A DNA stretch of 6,303 nucleotides from Thermoflexales bacterium (GTDB lineage Bacteria > Chloroflexota > Anaerolineae > Fen-1058). Location: the NCBI GenBank assembly GCA_030834835.1, contig JAUQXD010000889.1:1-6303 (forward strand), read 5' to 3'. Shown here piece after piece: positions 1-5,053 of this stretch (position 1 is its first letter; each line of letters starts with the position of its first letter). The notes under the pieces were generated by a model. The model saw only the letters and a program-made list of their open reading frames with translations, was not told where the DNA came from and did not search any database. Both the position numbers and the translations under genes were made by a program.

Positions 1-1155
1 ATCGGTCGCGCCCGTCAGCATATACGGCACCACCATCGCGCCGGGATCCGATCGGGTGAGGTGCTGCTCGATCGATTTGAACAGGGGCGTATCCGCCGAT
101 ACTTCGAGCGGCGGCGACGTGTGAATGATCGAGAGATCGAAACCATCCCCCAATCTCGATCGGACTTCTGCCAGAAACGACTCAACGTCGAAGCCCGGCA
201 GCATGCGGCCATCCAGCAGCGCTTCTGCTTCCGATGGAATGACGTTGACTTTGTAGCCCGCGTTGAGTTGATTGGGCGACAACGTGTTGTGCAGAATCGC
301 GTGCAGGCCGTCGGCAAACGTCCGATCGGGCATGGCTTTCAGCGCGGCATCGTGCAGCAGTGGATTCAGCGCGGCCGACAACAACAGCCCCGTCGTCCCG
401 CCGATGGCGTGCGCGATGCGCTGCACGTAACCTGTGGCGGTCGGCGTCAGATGCAAGGGTAGCGGCCGCACCAGGCGATCGATGGCGCGCGCCAGATGCA
501 CGATGGCGTTATCGGCGTGCGGCACCGAGCCGTGGCCGGGCTTGCCTGCGGCGCGCAAGCGCAGCCAGCACGTGCCTTTCTCCGCAGTTTGAATGGGATA
601 GAAGCGTTTGCCCTCGATGTGCATGGTCTGGCCGCCCATCTCACTGAGGCCATATTCCGCGCGCACCAGATCGGGGTGATGCTTCACCAGCCATTCCGCG
701 CCCACGTCACTATCGATCTCTTCATCAGAGGTCACGGCCAAAATCACATCGCGATGCAGCATCGCGCCTGTACGCTTGAGCAACAACAACGTCATCAACT
801 GCATCACGGTGATGCCCTTCATGTCGAGCGCGCCGCGCCCCCACACGCAGCCGTCGGCCACATCGCCGCTGAACGGCCCATGTGACCAGTGCGCGGGTTC
901 GGCCGGAACAACATCGACGTGACTGTAGAGCAACAGCGGCGCGGCCGATCCGTCACCGGGCAATCGTGCGATGCCATTACCGCGCTGCGGCGCCGCCTCC
1001 AGCACGATCGGTTCGATACCCTCGGCGCGCAATACGCCTGCCACATATTCAACTGCGGCCAGTTCATTCCCCGGCGGGTTCGTCGTATCGATGCGCAACA
1101 GTGCCTGCAAATGCCGCACGGCTTCTTGCGTGAGTGCGTCCCAGTTGAGGTCCAT
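1..1155 (-). CDS. M20-family zinc metallopeptidase (ArgE/DapE/ACY1-like), C-terminus outside window
   Basis: This cytoplasmic di-zinc amidohydrolase is expected to hydrolyse peptide or N-acyl amino-acid bonds; the exact substrate cannot be told. The frame is open from the ATG at 1155 to base 1 (385 codons, no stop), so the last part is missing. Visible M20 landmarks, in order: RIDTTNPPGNE near residue 21; SHVDVVP (His79 metal ligand, Asp81); GRGALDMKG with the bridging Asp111; TSDEE with catalytic Glu145 and metal ligand Glu146; SEMGG with the likely ligand Glu172; and the dimerisation-domain motif PGHGSVPH near 206-213. The sequence ends in LTGATD, close to where the family usually has its last GGTDA-like stretch; the final metal-binding His would lie beyond the edge. 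There is no Shine-Dalgarno: a TATACT box ends 6 nt before the ATG, so the mRNA is probably leaderless. Family assignment is secure; subfamily (PM20D1-like, ArgE, DapE) is open. Divergently transcribed from trmI. Confidence 0.95.
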   Translation of the reverse strand, partial: MDLNWDALTQEAVRHLQALLRIDTTNPPGNELAAVEYVAGVLRAEGIEPIVLEAAPQRGNGIARLPGDGSAAPLLLYSHVDVVPAEPAHWSHGPFSGDVADGCVWGRGALDMKGITVMQLMTLLLLKRTGAMLHRDVILAVTSDEEIDSDVGAEWLVKHHPDLVRAEYGLSEMGGQTMHIEGKRFYPIQTAEKGTCWLRLRAAGKPGHGSVPHADNAIVHLARAIDRLVRPLPLHLTPTATGYVQRIAHAIGGTTGLLLSAALNPLLHDAALKAMPDRTFADGLHAILHNTLSPNQLNAGYKVNVIPSEAEALLDGRMLPGFDVESFLAEVRSRLGDGFDLSIIHTSPPLEVSADTPLFKSIEQHLTRSDPGAMVVPYMLTGATD

Positions 1156-1161
1156 GTGCGA

Positions 1162-1170
1162 AGTATACCA
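1162..1170 (-). promoter_or_regulatory. Extended -10 promoter of the M20 peptidase gene, probably leaderless
   Basis: Reading leftward, TGG-TATACT (1170 to 1162) is a TGn extended -10 with a 5/6 match to TATAAT. Six bases separate it from the ATG at 1155, so initiation about 7 nt downstream of the box would start at the A of the start codon. No good -35 sits 16-18 bp upstream; the extended -10 may compensate. No ribosome binding site is present. Confidence 0.6.
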
Positions 1171-1173
1171 GAG

Positions 1174-1198
1174 GTACTGCGTAAAACGTACTGCGTAA
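1174..1198 (-). repeat. Two 11-bp direct repeats at 14-bp spacing (heptad-like) upstream of the M20 promoter
   Basis: GTACTGCGTAA occurs at 1174-1184 and again at 1188-1198, exactly 14 bp apart. On the leftward strand this reads as alternating 7-mers TTACGCA / GTACGTT / TTACGCA / GTACCTC. A related inverted copy, TTACGCAA, lies at 1205-1212. The array ends close to the -10 box of the M20 gene and mirrors a matching array before trmI. It may be an operator pair or a non-coding heptad repeat; function is unknown. Confidence 0.6.
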
Positions 1199-1204
1199 CT
1201 CAAC

Positions 1205-1348
1205 TTACGCAAGCACCCTGAGCGGAGCAGCGCGGGCGTCCTTCGACTTCACTTCGTTTCGCTCACGCCGTGTCCCAGCCAGAGGCTGGGCGGCGCGCCA
1301 GGCGGGATGCGCTCGCGTTGCGCAGTCGAAGGGCGCGGTGTTGCGTAA
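1205..1348. repeat. GC-rich inverted-repeat element in the divergent intergenic region
   Basis: This stretch has no open gene and shows nested inverted repeats. The outer pair is TTACGCAA (1205-1212) and TTGCGTAA (1341-1348). Inside, GCGTCCTTCGACT (1236-1248) pairs with AGTCGAAGGGCGC (1324-1336), with one G-T pair. In the core, CCCAGCC (1274-1280) and GGCTGGG (1284-1290) form a perfect 7-bp hairpin with an AGA loop. GGCGT (1235-1239) can pair with ACGCC (1265-1269). The CACCCTGAGCGGAGC start (1214-1228) and GTCGAAGGG near the end resemble REP-like intergenic palindromes common in environmental genomes; that resemblance is from memory. It lies between two outward promoters, so a terminator role is unlikely. 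Most likely a miniature dispersed repeat. Confidence 0.55.
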
Positions 1349-1379
1349 CGTCAGTGCGTTAGTCGCAAGCGGTGCGATT

Positions 1380-1405
1380 GTTTACGCATTACGGTTTACG
1401 CATTA
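1380..1405 (+). repeat. 12-bp direct repeats at 14-bp spacing overlapping the trmI promoter
   Basis: GTTTACGCATTA occurs at 1380-1391 and 1394-1405. In 7-bp steps the region reads TTTACGC / ATTACGG / TTTACGC / ATTATAA, so the last unit contains most of the -10 box of trmI. The same TTACGCA core appears in a mirror-image arrangement before the divergent M20 gene. Binding of a regulator to these units would occlude the promoter; this is inference. Confidence 0.65.
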
Positions 1406-1409
1406 TAAT
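1381..1409 (+). promoter_or_regulatory. Sigma70-type promoter of trmI, (near-)leaderless transcript
   Basis: A perfect TATAAT (1404-1409) lies 17 bp downstream of TTTACG (1381-1386, 4/6 match to TTGACA). Only 8 bases separate the -10 box from the ATG at 1418, so the transcript would begin at about 1415-1418 with 0-3 nt of leader. The bases before the ATG (CTTCACC) contain no Shine-Dalgarno sequence, consistent with leaderless initiation. Confidence 0.75.
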
Positions 1410-1417
1410 GCTTCACC

Positions 1418-2311
1418 ATGACCGAACGAACCGTACAACCTTACGATACTGCCTTATTCATCAGCCGCGATCACAAGCGCTTTCTCATTCGCCTGGTGCC
1501 CGGCGAAGCGCTGCACACGCATCGCGGCATCATCCAGCATGACGCCTGCATCGGCGGCCAATGGGGCCGCGAGATGCGCACGCATTTGAATTATCCCTTC
1601 CTGTTGCTCGATCCGTCCACGTCTGATCTGGTGCAAGACATCAAGCGCGTCACGCAGATCATCTTTCCTAAAGACATCGGCTACATCCTGATGCGCTTAA
1701 ACATTCAACCCGGCGTGACTGTGCTGGAGGCGGGCAGCGGCTCCGGCGGTCTGACGCTGGCCCTGGCGCAGCACGCCATGCCCGGCGGGCGCGTAGTGTC
1801 ATACGAAGTGCGGCCTGATATGCAAAACTTGGTGCGTAAGAATCTCGATCGGGCCGGCGTGCTCGATCGGGTGGAGTTGAAACTGAAAGACATCGCCGAA
1901 GGCTTCGACGAAACGGGCGTGGATTCGGTCTTTCTTGATGTGCCAGAGCCGTCGTTCTATCTGGGACAAGCCGTCGCGGCGCTGCGATCGGGCGGCTACT
2001 TTGGCACGCTCGTACCCACGACCAATCAGATCTCGCGCATTCTCGATCGGATCAGCGCGTACCCCTTCGGCCTGATCGAAGTGGAAGAGTTGATGCTGCG
2101 CGGCTATAAAACAGTGGCGCAGCGCCTGCGCCCGCTCGATCGGATGATCGGGCACACCGGCTACTTGCTCTTCGCGCGCAAATTCGAGCGCGCCATCATC
2201 GAAGAAGAACCGCGTGATCGCCGATCGAAAACCGTTGACACCGAGAGCGCCGAGGTTGCCTTAGACGACGCGTCGTCTGACGCGCCCGAACTCAACGACG
2301 CTGAAGCCTAA
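1418..2311 (+). CDS. trmI: tRNA (adenine-N1)-methyltransferase TrmI (m1A58, possibly also m1A57)
   Basis: This SAM-dependent enzyme methylates N1 of A58 (in some lineages also A57) in the T-loop of tRNA, stabilising tRNA structure; it normally works as a homotetramer in the cytoplasm. The 297-residue protein shows the small N-terminal beta domain (about 1-75, with HTHRGIIQHDACIGG at 33-47), then a Rossmann methyltransferase fold: SAM-binding motif I VLEAGSGSGG (102-111), the acidic SYE ending motif II (Glu130), the catalytic DVPEP (174-178, Asp174) and QRLRP (235-239) typical of the family. The final 35 or so residues are an acidic, low-complexity tail. The ATG at 1418 is supported by a TATAAT box 8 nt upstream and the absence of a leader. 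It is monocistronic, ending at a hairpin 4 nt after the TAA. All four Leu-Asp-Arg tripeptides (residues 143-145, 149-151, 209-211, 240-242) are written CTC GAT CGG. Confidence 0.96.
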   Translation: MTERTVQPYDTALFISRDHKRFLIRLVPGEALHTHRGIIQHDACIGGQWGREMRTHLNYPFLLLDPSTSDLVQDIKRVTQIIFPKDIGYILMRLNIQPGVTVLEAGSGSGGLTLALAQHAMPGGRVVSYEVRPDMQNLVRKNLDRAGVLDRVELKLKDIAEGFDETGVDSVFLDVPEPSFYLGQAVAALRSGGYFGTLVPTTNQISRILDRISAYPFGLIEVEELMLRGYKTVAQRLRPLDRMIGHTGYLLFARKFERAIIEEEPRDRRSKTVDTESAEVALDDASSDAPELNDAEA

Positions 2312-2315
2312 AAAC

Positions 2316-2351
2316 AACCGCCCCATCGAGAGTTTTCGATGGGGCGGTTTT
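2316..2351. terminator. Bidirectional rho-independent terminator between trmI and rplY
   Basis: A perfect 14-bp stem (2316-2329 with 2336-2349, core CCGCCCCATCGA) encloses a 6-nt loop. On the plus strand it is followed by TTTT; on the minus strand the stem runs into TTGTTTTTA. It starts 4 nt after the trmI stop and lies 25 nt beyond the rplY stop, so it can serve both convergent genes. A short extra hairpin, GATTC-GAA-GAATC (2360-2372), sits on the rplY side. Confidence 0.93.
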
Positions 2352-2374
2352 GATTCGCTGATTCGAAGAATCGC

Positions 2375-3028
2375 CTACTCTTCTTCGCCTTCTTCCTCTT
2401 CCTTGCCCTTCTTGATGACTTCCGGCTCAGTCGAGACGACCGCTGCAACGACATCGGCGGCCTCTTCGGCGGCCAGACGTGTCACGCGGACGACCAGGTC
2501 GTCGGGGTTCGACAAAACCTTGACAGTCTCGGGCACCTGCAAATCGCTGACGTGAACGACATCGCCGACTTTCACGAGGCGGGTCAGATCGACGACGAGC
2601 GAGTCGATCAAATCACCCGGCAAGCATTCGATCTCGACGCTGTCGTTGCCGTAGGTGAGCACGCCTTCATTCAGCGCGGCCGCCGGCGACACGCCATCGA
2701 AGCGCACCCGGATGGACAGTGTGATCCGCTCGGTCATCGACACGCCATAGAAGTCCACGTGCCATAAGTCGCCGCGGATCGGCTCGCGCTGCACTTCGCG
2801 CACCAGCGCCATGCGCGGCTCGGCCGAGCCTTCAATCTTCAACGTCACCAGGCGGCTGCTGCCCGCCTTCATCAGCACTCGCATCAGCTCGCGGCCGTTT
2901 GCCTGCAACGACACTGGCTCTGCGCGGCGGCCATACAGCACGGCCGGCACAATGCCCGAGCGACGCAGCCCGCTGACTTCCTTGCCCTTGATGGTGCGGG
3001 GCGCGACACTCAACTCAATCTGTTCCAT
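2375..3028 (-). CDS. rplY: 50S ribosomal protein L25 / general stress protein CTC family
   Basis: It binds 5S rRNA in the large ribosomal subunit's central protuberance. The 217-residue form has two domains as in the long TL5/CTC type: an N-terminal 5S-binding beta-barrel (about 1-95, with KGKEVSGLRRSGIVPAVLYG at 14-33 and LWHVDFYGV near 89-97), then the CTC C-terminal beta domain (about 98-185, including LNEGVLTYGN and ECLPGDLID). It ends in a 30-residue acidic tail with a run of Glu, often seen in this family. I chose the ATG at 3028 because MEQIELSV matches the usual family N-terminus and AGGAG (3044-3040) plus GAGG lie just upstream; an in-frame GTG at 3067 would add 13 residues but lacks a ribosome site. 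It lies 73 nt behind the 15-residue-repeat gene with no terminator or clear promoter between, so co-transcription is likely. Unlike most neighbours, it contains no CGATCG hexamer. Confidence 0.95.
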   Translation of the reverse strand: MEQIELSVAPRTIKGKEVSGLRRSGIVPAVLYGRRAEPVSLQANGRELMRVLMKAGSSRLVTLKIEGSAEPRMALVREVQREPIRGDLWHVDFYGVSMTERITLSIRVRFDGVSPAAALNEGVLTYGNDSVEIECLPGDLIDSLVVDLTRLVKVGDVVHVSDLQVPETVKVLSNPDDLVVRVTRLAAEEAADVVAAVVSTEPEVIKKGKEEEEGEEE

Positions 3029-3101
3029 GTCCTCATTTTCTCCTGTCGGGTGCCGTTGGCTCGTCACTCCGACTGTAAATTAAGCGGTCAGCGCCTCAGT
3101 T

Positions 3102-3566
3102 TTAGCGCCGCCGCAGTCCTGCCGATACCAGGGATAACAGGCCAAACACGGCGCCGAAGGCCGCGCCCATCAGCACAGCGCTGCGCGGTTCGAAGACCGT
3201 TTTGACCTCGCCTTCCACGTCGCTGGCGATAAGCCACACCGTGTTGACGTTGGCCGCTTGCACCCGCTCGCCGATCAGGGCGAAGACGCTGCTGTCGGCC
3301 AGGGTCGCTTCGGTGGCGCGCAAGACACCCACGCTCGATTGCTCTACCGCCAGCGTATCCGCGCGGGCCATGAACGCCTGGCTTTGCACCATGCGCACCG
3401 TGTCCGCTTCCACGCGCTGTGCCGCCGAGCCGTGCATCTCGACTGGATCCGCATCGATCGAGCCGGCGGCCGACGATTGCAGATCCACTCGATCGGCGGC
3501 TGTTTCAACCGCCGGATCGGTTTCGGCTGACGGCGTGGGTTGTACTTCGAGATTCTCTTCAGCCAT
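3102..3566 (-). CDS. Hypothetical protein of seven exact 15-residue repeats with C-terminal membrane anchor
   Basis: I do not recognise a named family. The 154 residues divide cleanly: an acidic, Pro/Thr-rich N-terminus (1-25), seven gapless 15-residue units (26-130), and a hydrophobic helix (about 131-151) ending in RRR. The repeat consensus is x-V-x-[LMV]-x-x-S-x-[AV]-x-x-[ILV]-x-A-[DE]; for example RVDLQSSAAGSIDAD, PVEMHGSAAQRVEAD, TVRMVQSQAFMARAD. The first five units are best conserved and the last two drift. Alternating short hydrophobic positions with Ser and Asp/Ala turns suggest a beta-solenoid, perhaps bactofilin-like in principle but with a different period. With no signal peptide and a C-terminal anchor followed by Arg, the repeat domain probably stays on the cytoplasmic side (inference). 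Start ATG at 3566 has GGAG 6 nt upstream. It follows its own promoter at 3675-3647 and probably shares a transcript with rplY. Confidence 0.85.
   Translation of the reverse strand: MAEENLEVQPTPSAETDPAVETAADRVDLQSSAAGSIDADPVEMHGSAAQRVEADTVRMVQSQAFMARADTLAVEQSSVGVLRATEATLADSSVFALIGERVQAANVNTVWLIASDVEGEVKTVFEPRSAVLMGAAFGAVFGLLSLVSAGLRRR
3177..3491 (-). repeat. Seven in-frame 45-bp units encoding the 15-residue repeat
   Basis: Codons 26-130 of the repeat protein form seven consecutive 45-bp units with no indel. Similarity is clear in the protein (Val at position 2, Ser at 7, Ala at 14, Asp/Glu at 15) but has largely decayed at the DNA level, pointing to old duplications kept by selection on the fold. 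Confidence 0.85.
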
Positions 3567-3591
3567 GATCGGCTCCGTTCAACAGGCAAAC

Positions 3592-3624
3592 AAAAGGGCG
3601 TGGTCCAGTGAAGCACCCGCCCTT
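3592..3624 (-). terminator. Rho-independent terminator after lgt, also in the leader of the repeat gene
   Basis: Reading leftward, AAGGGCG (3624-3618) pairs with CGCCCTT (3600-3594). A further GGT/ACC pairing (3617-3615 with 3604-3602) sits inside, with one bulged A at 3601 and a 10-nt loop. The stem runs directly into TTTTGTTTG. It lies 48 nt beyond the lgt stop codon. It also lies between the promoter at 3675-3647 and the repeat-protein start at 3566. Confidence 0.8.
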
Positions 3625-3646
3625 CAGCCTTGCGGACAACGCCGCA

Positions 3647-3675
3647 ATTTTATCTGCAATAACCGCATCCGTCAA
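3647..3675 (-). promoter_or_regulatory. Strong sigma70-type promoter for the repeat-protein/rplY transcript
   Basis: Leftward TTGACG (3675-3670, 5/6 match) and TAAAAT (3652-3647, 5/6 match) are separated by exactly 17 bp. The -35 box overlaps the lgt stop codon. Initiation is expected near 3640, giving a leader of about 75 nt before the ATG at 3566. The leader contains the terminator-like hairpin at 3624-3594. Confidence 0.72.
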
Positions 3676-4526
3676 GCAACCGGCGCGGGGTTTCGGCGCA
3701 GATGCCGCACCACCAGCAGACCTGCGCCCAGCGCCATCAATATCAGTGAGATCAACTGCGCCGTCGGCAGGCCGCCCGATACCACCCACGCATCAACGCG
3801 GAACGACTCGACCACCAGACGCACGAAGCCGTACCAGATCATATAGATCAAAATCAGATCGCCATCTTTCACATTGCGCCAGCGCCGCGCGGCCACCACC
3901 AGCACGATGAAGCCGATCACGTTCAAGATCGATTCATACAAAAACAGCGGGTGAAAATAGGTCAGATCGACCGGATACGCGGCCAGATCGGCGTACTCGC
4001 CATAGCGGTGCGGCGCATCGATGAGAATGCCCCACGGCAAATCAGTCGGCGGGCCGTACAGTTCTTGATTGAGGAAGTTGCCCCAGCGGCCGATGGCCTG
4101 CCCGATGATCAAGCCCGGCGCCGCAATGTCCAGGTATTTCGCCAGCGACAATTTATTGCGCCGCGTATAGAGCAACACCACCAGGCCGCCTGTCACAATT
4201 GCGCCGAAGATGCCCAAGCCGCCGTTCCAGATTAGCAGCATATCCAGCGGATGATTCTGATACCACGGCCAGCCGCACATGGGCACTTCGGGCGCGCAGC
4301 CCGCCGGCGTCGAAAAGATGTGATAGATTCGCGCGCCCACAATGCCGGCGATAACGACGTACACTAAGGCATCCCAGATCCGATCGGGATTCTCGCCCCG
4401 GCGGCGTGCCTCGCGCGCGGCCACAAACCCGCCGATCAGCGCGCCCAGCACGATGATGATGCCATAAAACCGGATCGGCAGTGGGCCAATGCACAATCCC
4501 GGTTGCAGCCCTAATTCACACGACAT
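3672..4526 (-). CDS. lgt: Prolipoprotein diacylglyceryl transferase
   Basis: This integral membrane enzyme transfers diacylglycerol from phosphatidylglycerol to the lipobox Cys of prelipoproteins, the first step of lipoprotein maturation. The 284-residue length is normal, with about seven hydrophobic segments. Diagnostic signatures: PIRFYG near 17-22 (substrate-site Tyr), the Lgt signature GRWGNFLNQELYG (146-158) with Arg147, Asn150 and Glu155 matching the E. coli Arg143, Asn146 and Glu151 positions, and GFVRLVVESFR (233-243) with Arg236 corresponding to the functionally important late Arg. In the loop GGLGIFGA (102-109), Phe107 stands where E. coli Lgt has His103; actinobacterial enzymes also lack this His, as far as I recall, having GGLGIWGA. 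The start ATG at 4526 has GAGGAG 6 nt upstream, the strongest ribosome site in the window. A terminator follows 48 nt after the TGA. Confidence 0.97.
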   Translation of the reverse strand: MSCELGLQPGLCIGPLPIRFYGIIIVLGALIGGFVAAREARRRGENPDRIWDALVYVVIAGIVGARIYHIFSTPAGCAPEVPMCGWPWYQNHPLDMLLIWNGGLGIFGAIVTGGLVVLLYTRRNKLSLAKYLDIAAPGLIIGQAIGRWGNFLNQELYGPPTDLPWGILIDAPHRYGEYADLAAYPVDLTYFHPLFLYESILNVIGFIVLVVAARRWRNVKDGDLILIYMIWYGFVRLVVESFRVDAWVVSGGLPTAQLISLILMALGAGLLVVRHLRRNPAPVA

Positions 4527-4544
4527 GCGTTTCTCCTCGCCTCT

Positions 4545-4592
4545 GGAAGTTGGAAGTTGGAAGTTAGAAGTTGGAGGTTAGAGGTTAGAGTC
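4545..4592. repeat. Heptanucleotide array RGARGTT upstream of lgt
   Basis: Six consecutive 7-mers on the plus strand: GGAAGTT three times, then AGAAGTT, GGAGGTT, AGAGGTT (4545-4586), followed by a partial AGAGTC. The array ends next to the lgt ribosome site (GAGGAG, about 4537-4532), so it would form part of the lgt mRNA leader if transcribed from upstream. Together with the neighbouring array it fills the roughly 106-bp gap between lgt and the LiaF-like gene. Confidence 0.85.
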
Positions 4593-4599
4593 AACCCGG

Positions 4600-4634
4600 T
4601 CTTCCTGATCCCTGCTCCCCAATCCCTGATCCCT
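4600..4634. repeat. Second heptanucleotide array, RATCCCT type
   Basis: In 7-bp register on the plus strand: TCTTCCT (degenerate), GATCCCT, GCTCCCC, AATCCCT, GATCCCT (4600-4634). The unit differs from the adjacent RGARGTT array but the period is the same. The last unit runs into the stop codon (4635-4633) of the 134-residue membrane protein, so the array may have set that protein's end. It recalls short tandem heptanucleotide repeats known from cyanobacteria (STRR). Confidence 0.75.
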
Positions 4635-5037
4635 AAAAGTCTTTCCGCGGCGGCGCACCAAAACTGGTCAACAGCGACACCGCCCCCAGCCCGATCACGA
4701 CCAACGGCCCAAACCATACCCCGGACAGCGGATCGAGGTTGGCGATCTGGAAGAACACACCCAGCGCTATCACCACGACGCCCGGTATCCATTGCCCCGG
4801 CGGGCGGCGGCGATGGCGGATGACGTACAGCCCTGTGCCGTAGTCCGTGCCCGCCCACATATCTTCGCGTGAGCGCCACCGCAACAGCAATATGCCAGCG
4901 CCCCAGATCAGCAAAGCCACGGGCCAATACTGCCGGACTGTTACCGGTAGCGATCTGGTTTGATCGGTGGCGATGATCACGCCCAACCCGATCATCACGA
5001 TGCTAAAAGCAGCTCGACCCCAGCGTATTCCGCGCAC
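4633..5037 (-). CDS. Four-helix membrane protein, LiaI/LiaF-like transmembrane type
   Basis: A 134-residue integral membrane protein with four hydrophobic segments (about 9-23, 37-53, 83-98, 107-125). The second and fourth carry the pattern seen in LiaI/LiaF-like (DUF5668-type) helices: YWPVALLIWGAGILLL and WFGPLVVIGLGAVSLL. The two halves resemble each other, suggesting an internal duplication of about 45 residues. Arg-rich stretches (RWRSRED, RHRRRPP) lie in the middle loop. Members of this broad group occur in envelope-stress and polymer-forming contexts, but no specific function can be given. The start is a GTG at 5037, 16 nt after the YtfJ-like stop, with only a weak ribosome site (GAGTGG); the frame is open upstream without a better start, so the N-terminus is uncertain. 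Tight spacing indicates co-transcription with the preceding genes. Confidence 0.75.
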   Translation of the reverse strand: MRGIRWGRAAFSIVMIGLGVIIATDQTRSLPVTVRQYWPVALLIWGAGILLLRWRSREDMWAGTDYGTGLYVIRHRRRPPGQWIPGVVVIALGVFFQIANLDPLSGVWFGPLVVIGLGAVSLLTSFGAPPRKDF

Positions 5038-5053
5038 GACGATCCACTCACGC

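Noticed and set aside
61..1221. Plus-strand open frames (61-462, 496-885, 889-1221 and others)
   Set aside because: They lie antisense to the M20 peptidase, whose motifs are unmistakable on the minus strand; their translations are Arg/Ala/His-rich shadows without ribosome sites.
1174..1405. CRISPR-like array
   Set aside because: Repeat units are only 11-14 bp without unique spacers, and no cas genes are near.
3029..3101. A dedicated promoter for rplY
   Set aside because: Only poor -10/-35 matches (e.g. TAATTT) were found; co-transcription with the repeat gene is simpler.
3630..3647. Small hairpin TTGCGG/CCGCAA as a separate regulatory element
   Set aside because: It overlaps the -10 box and predicted start site, so it would not be fully present in the promoter's own RNA, and it lacks a T tract.
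3202..3846. Plus-strand 214-residue frame
   Set aside because: Antisense to the repeat gene and the lgt 3' end; Ser/Thr/Arg-rich shadow crossing a terminator and promoter.
4589..4594. TTGACT as a -35 box for an lgt promoter
   Set aside because: No acceptable -10 hexamer lies 16-18 bp downstream; the region is heptad repeat. lgt may instead be read from upstream.
4511..4927. Minus-strand 138-residue frame overlapping the LiaF-like gene and the heptad arrays
   Set aside because: It is out of frame with the membrane protein, ends in translated heptad repeats (LTSNLQLLTSNFQL) and looks like an artefact of the repeats.
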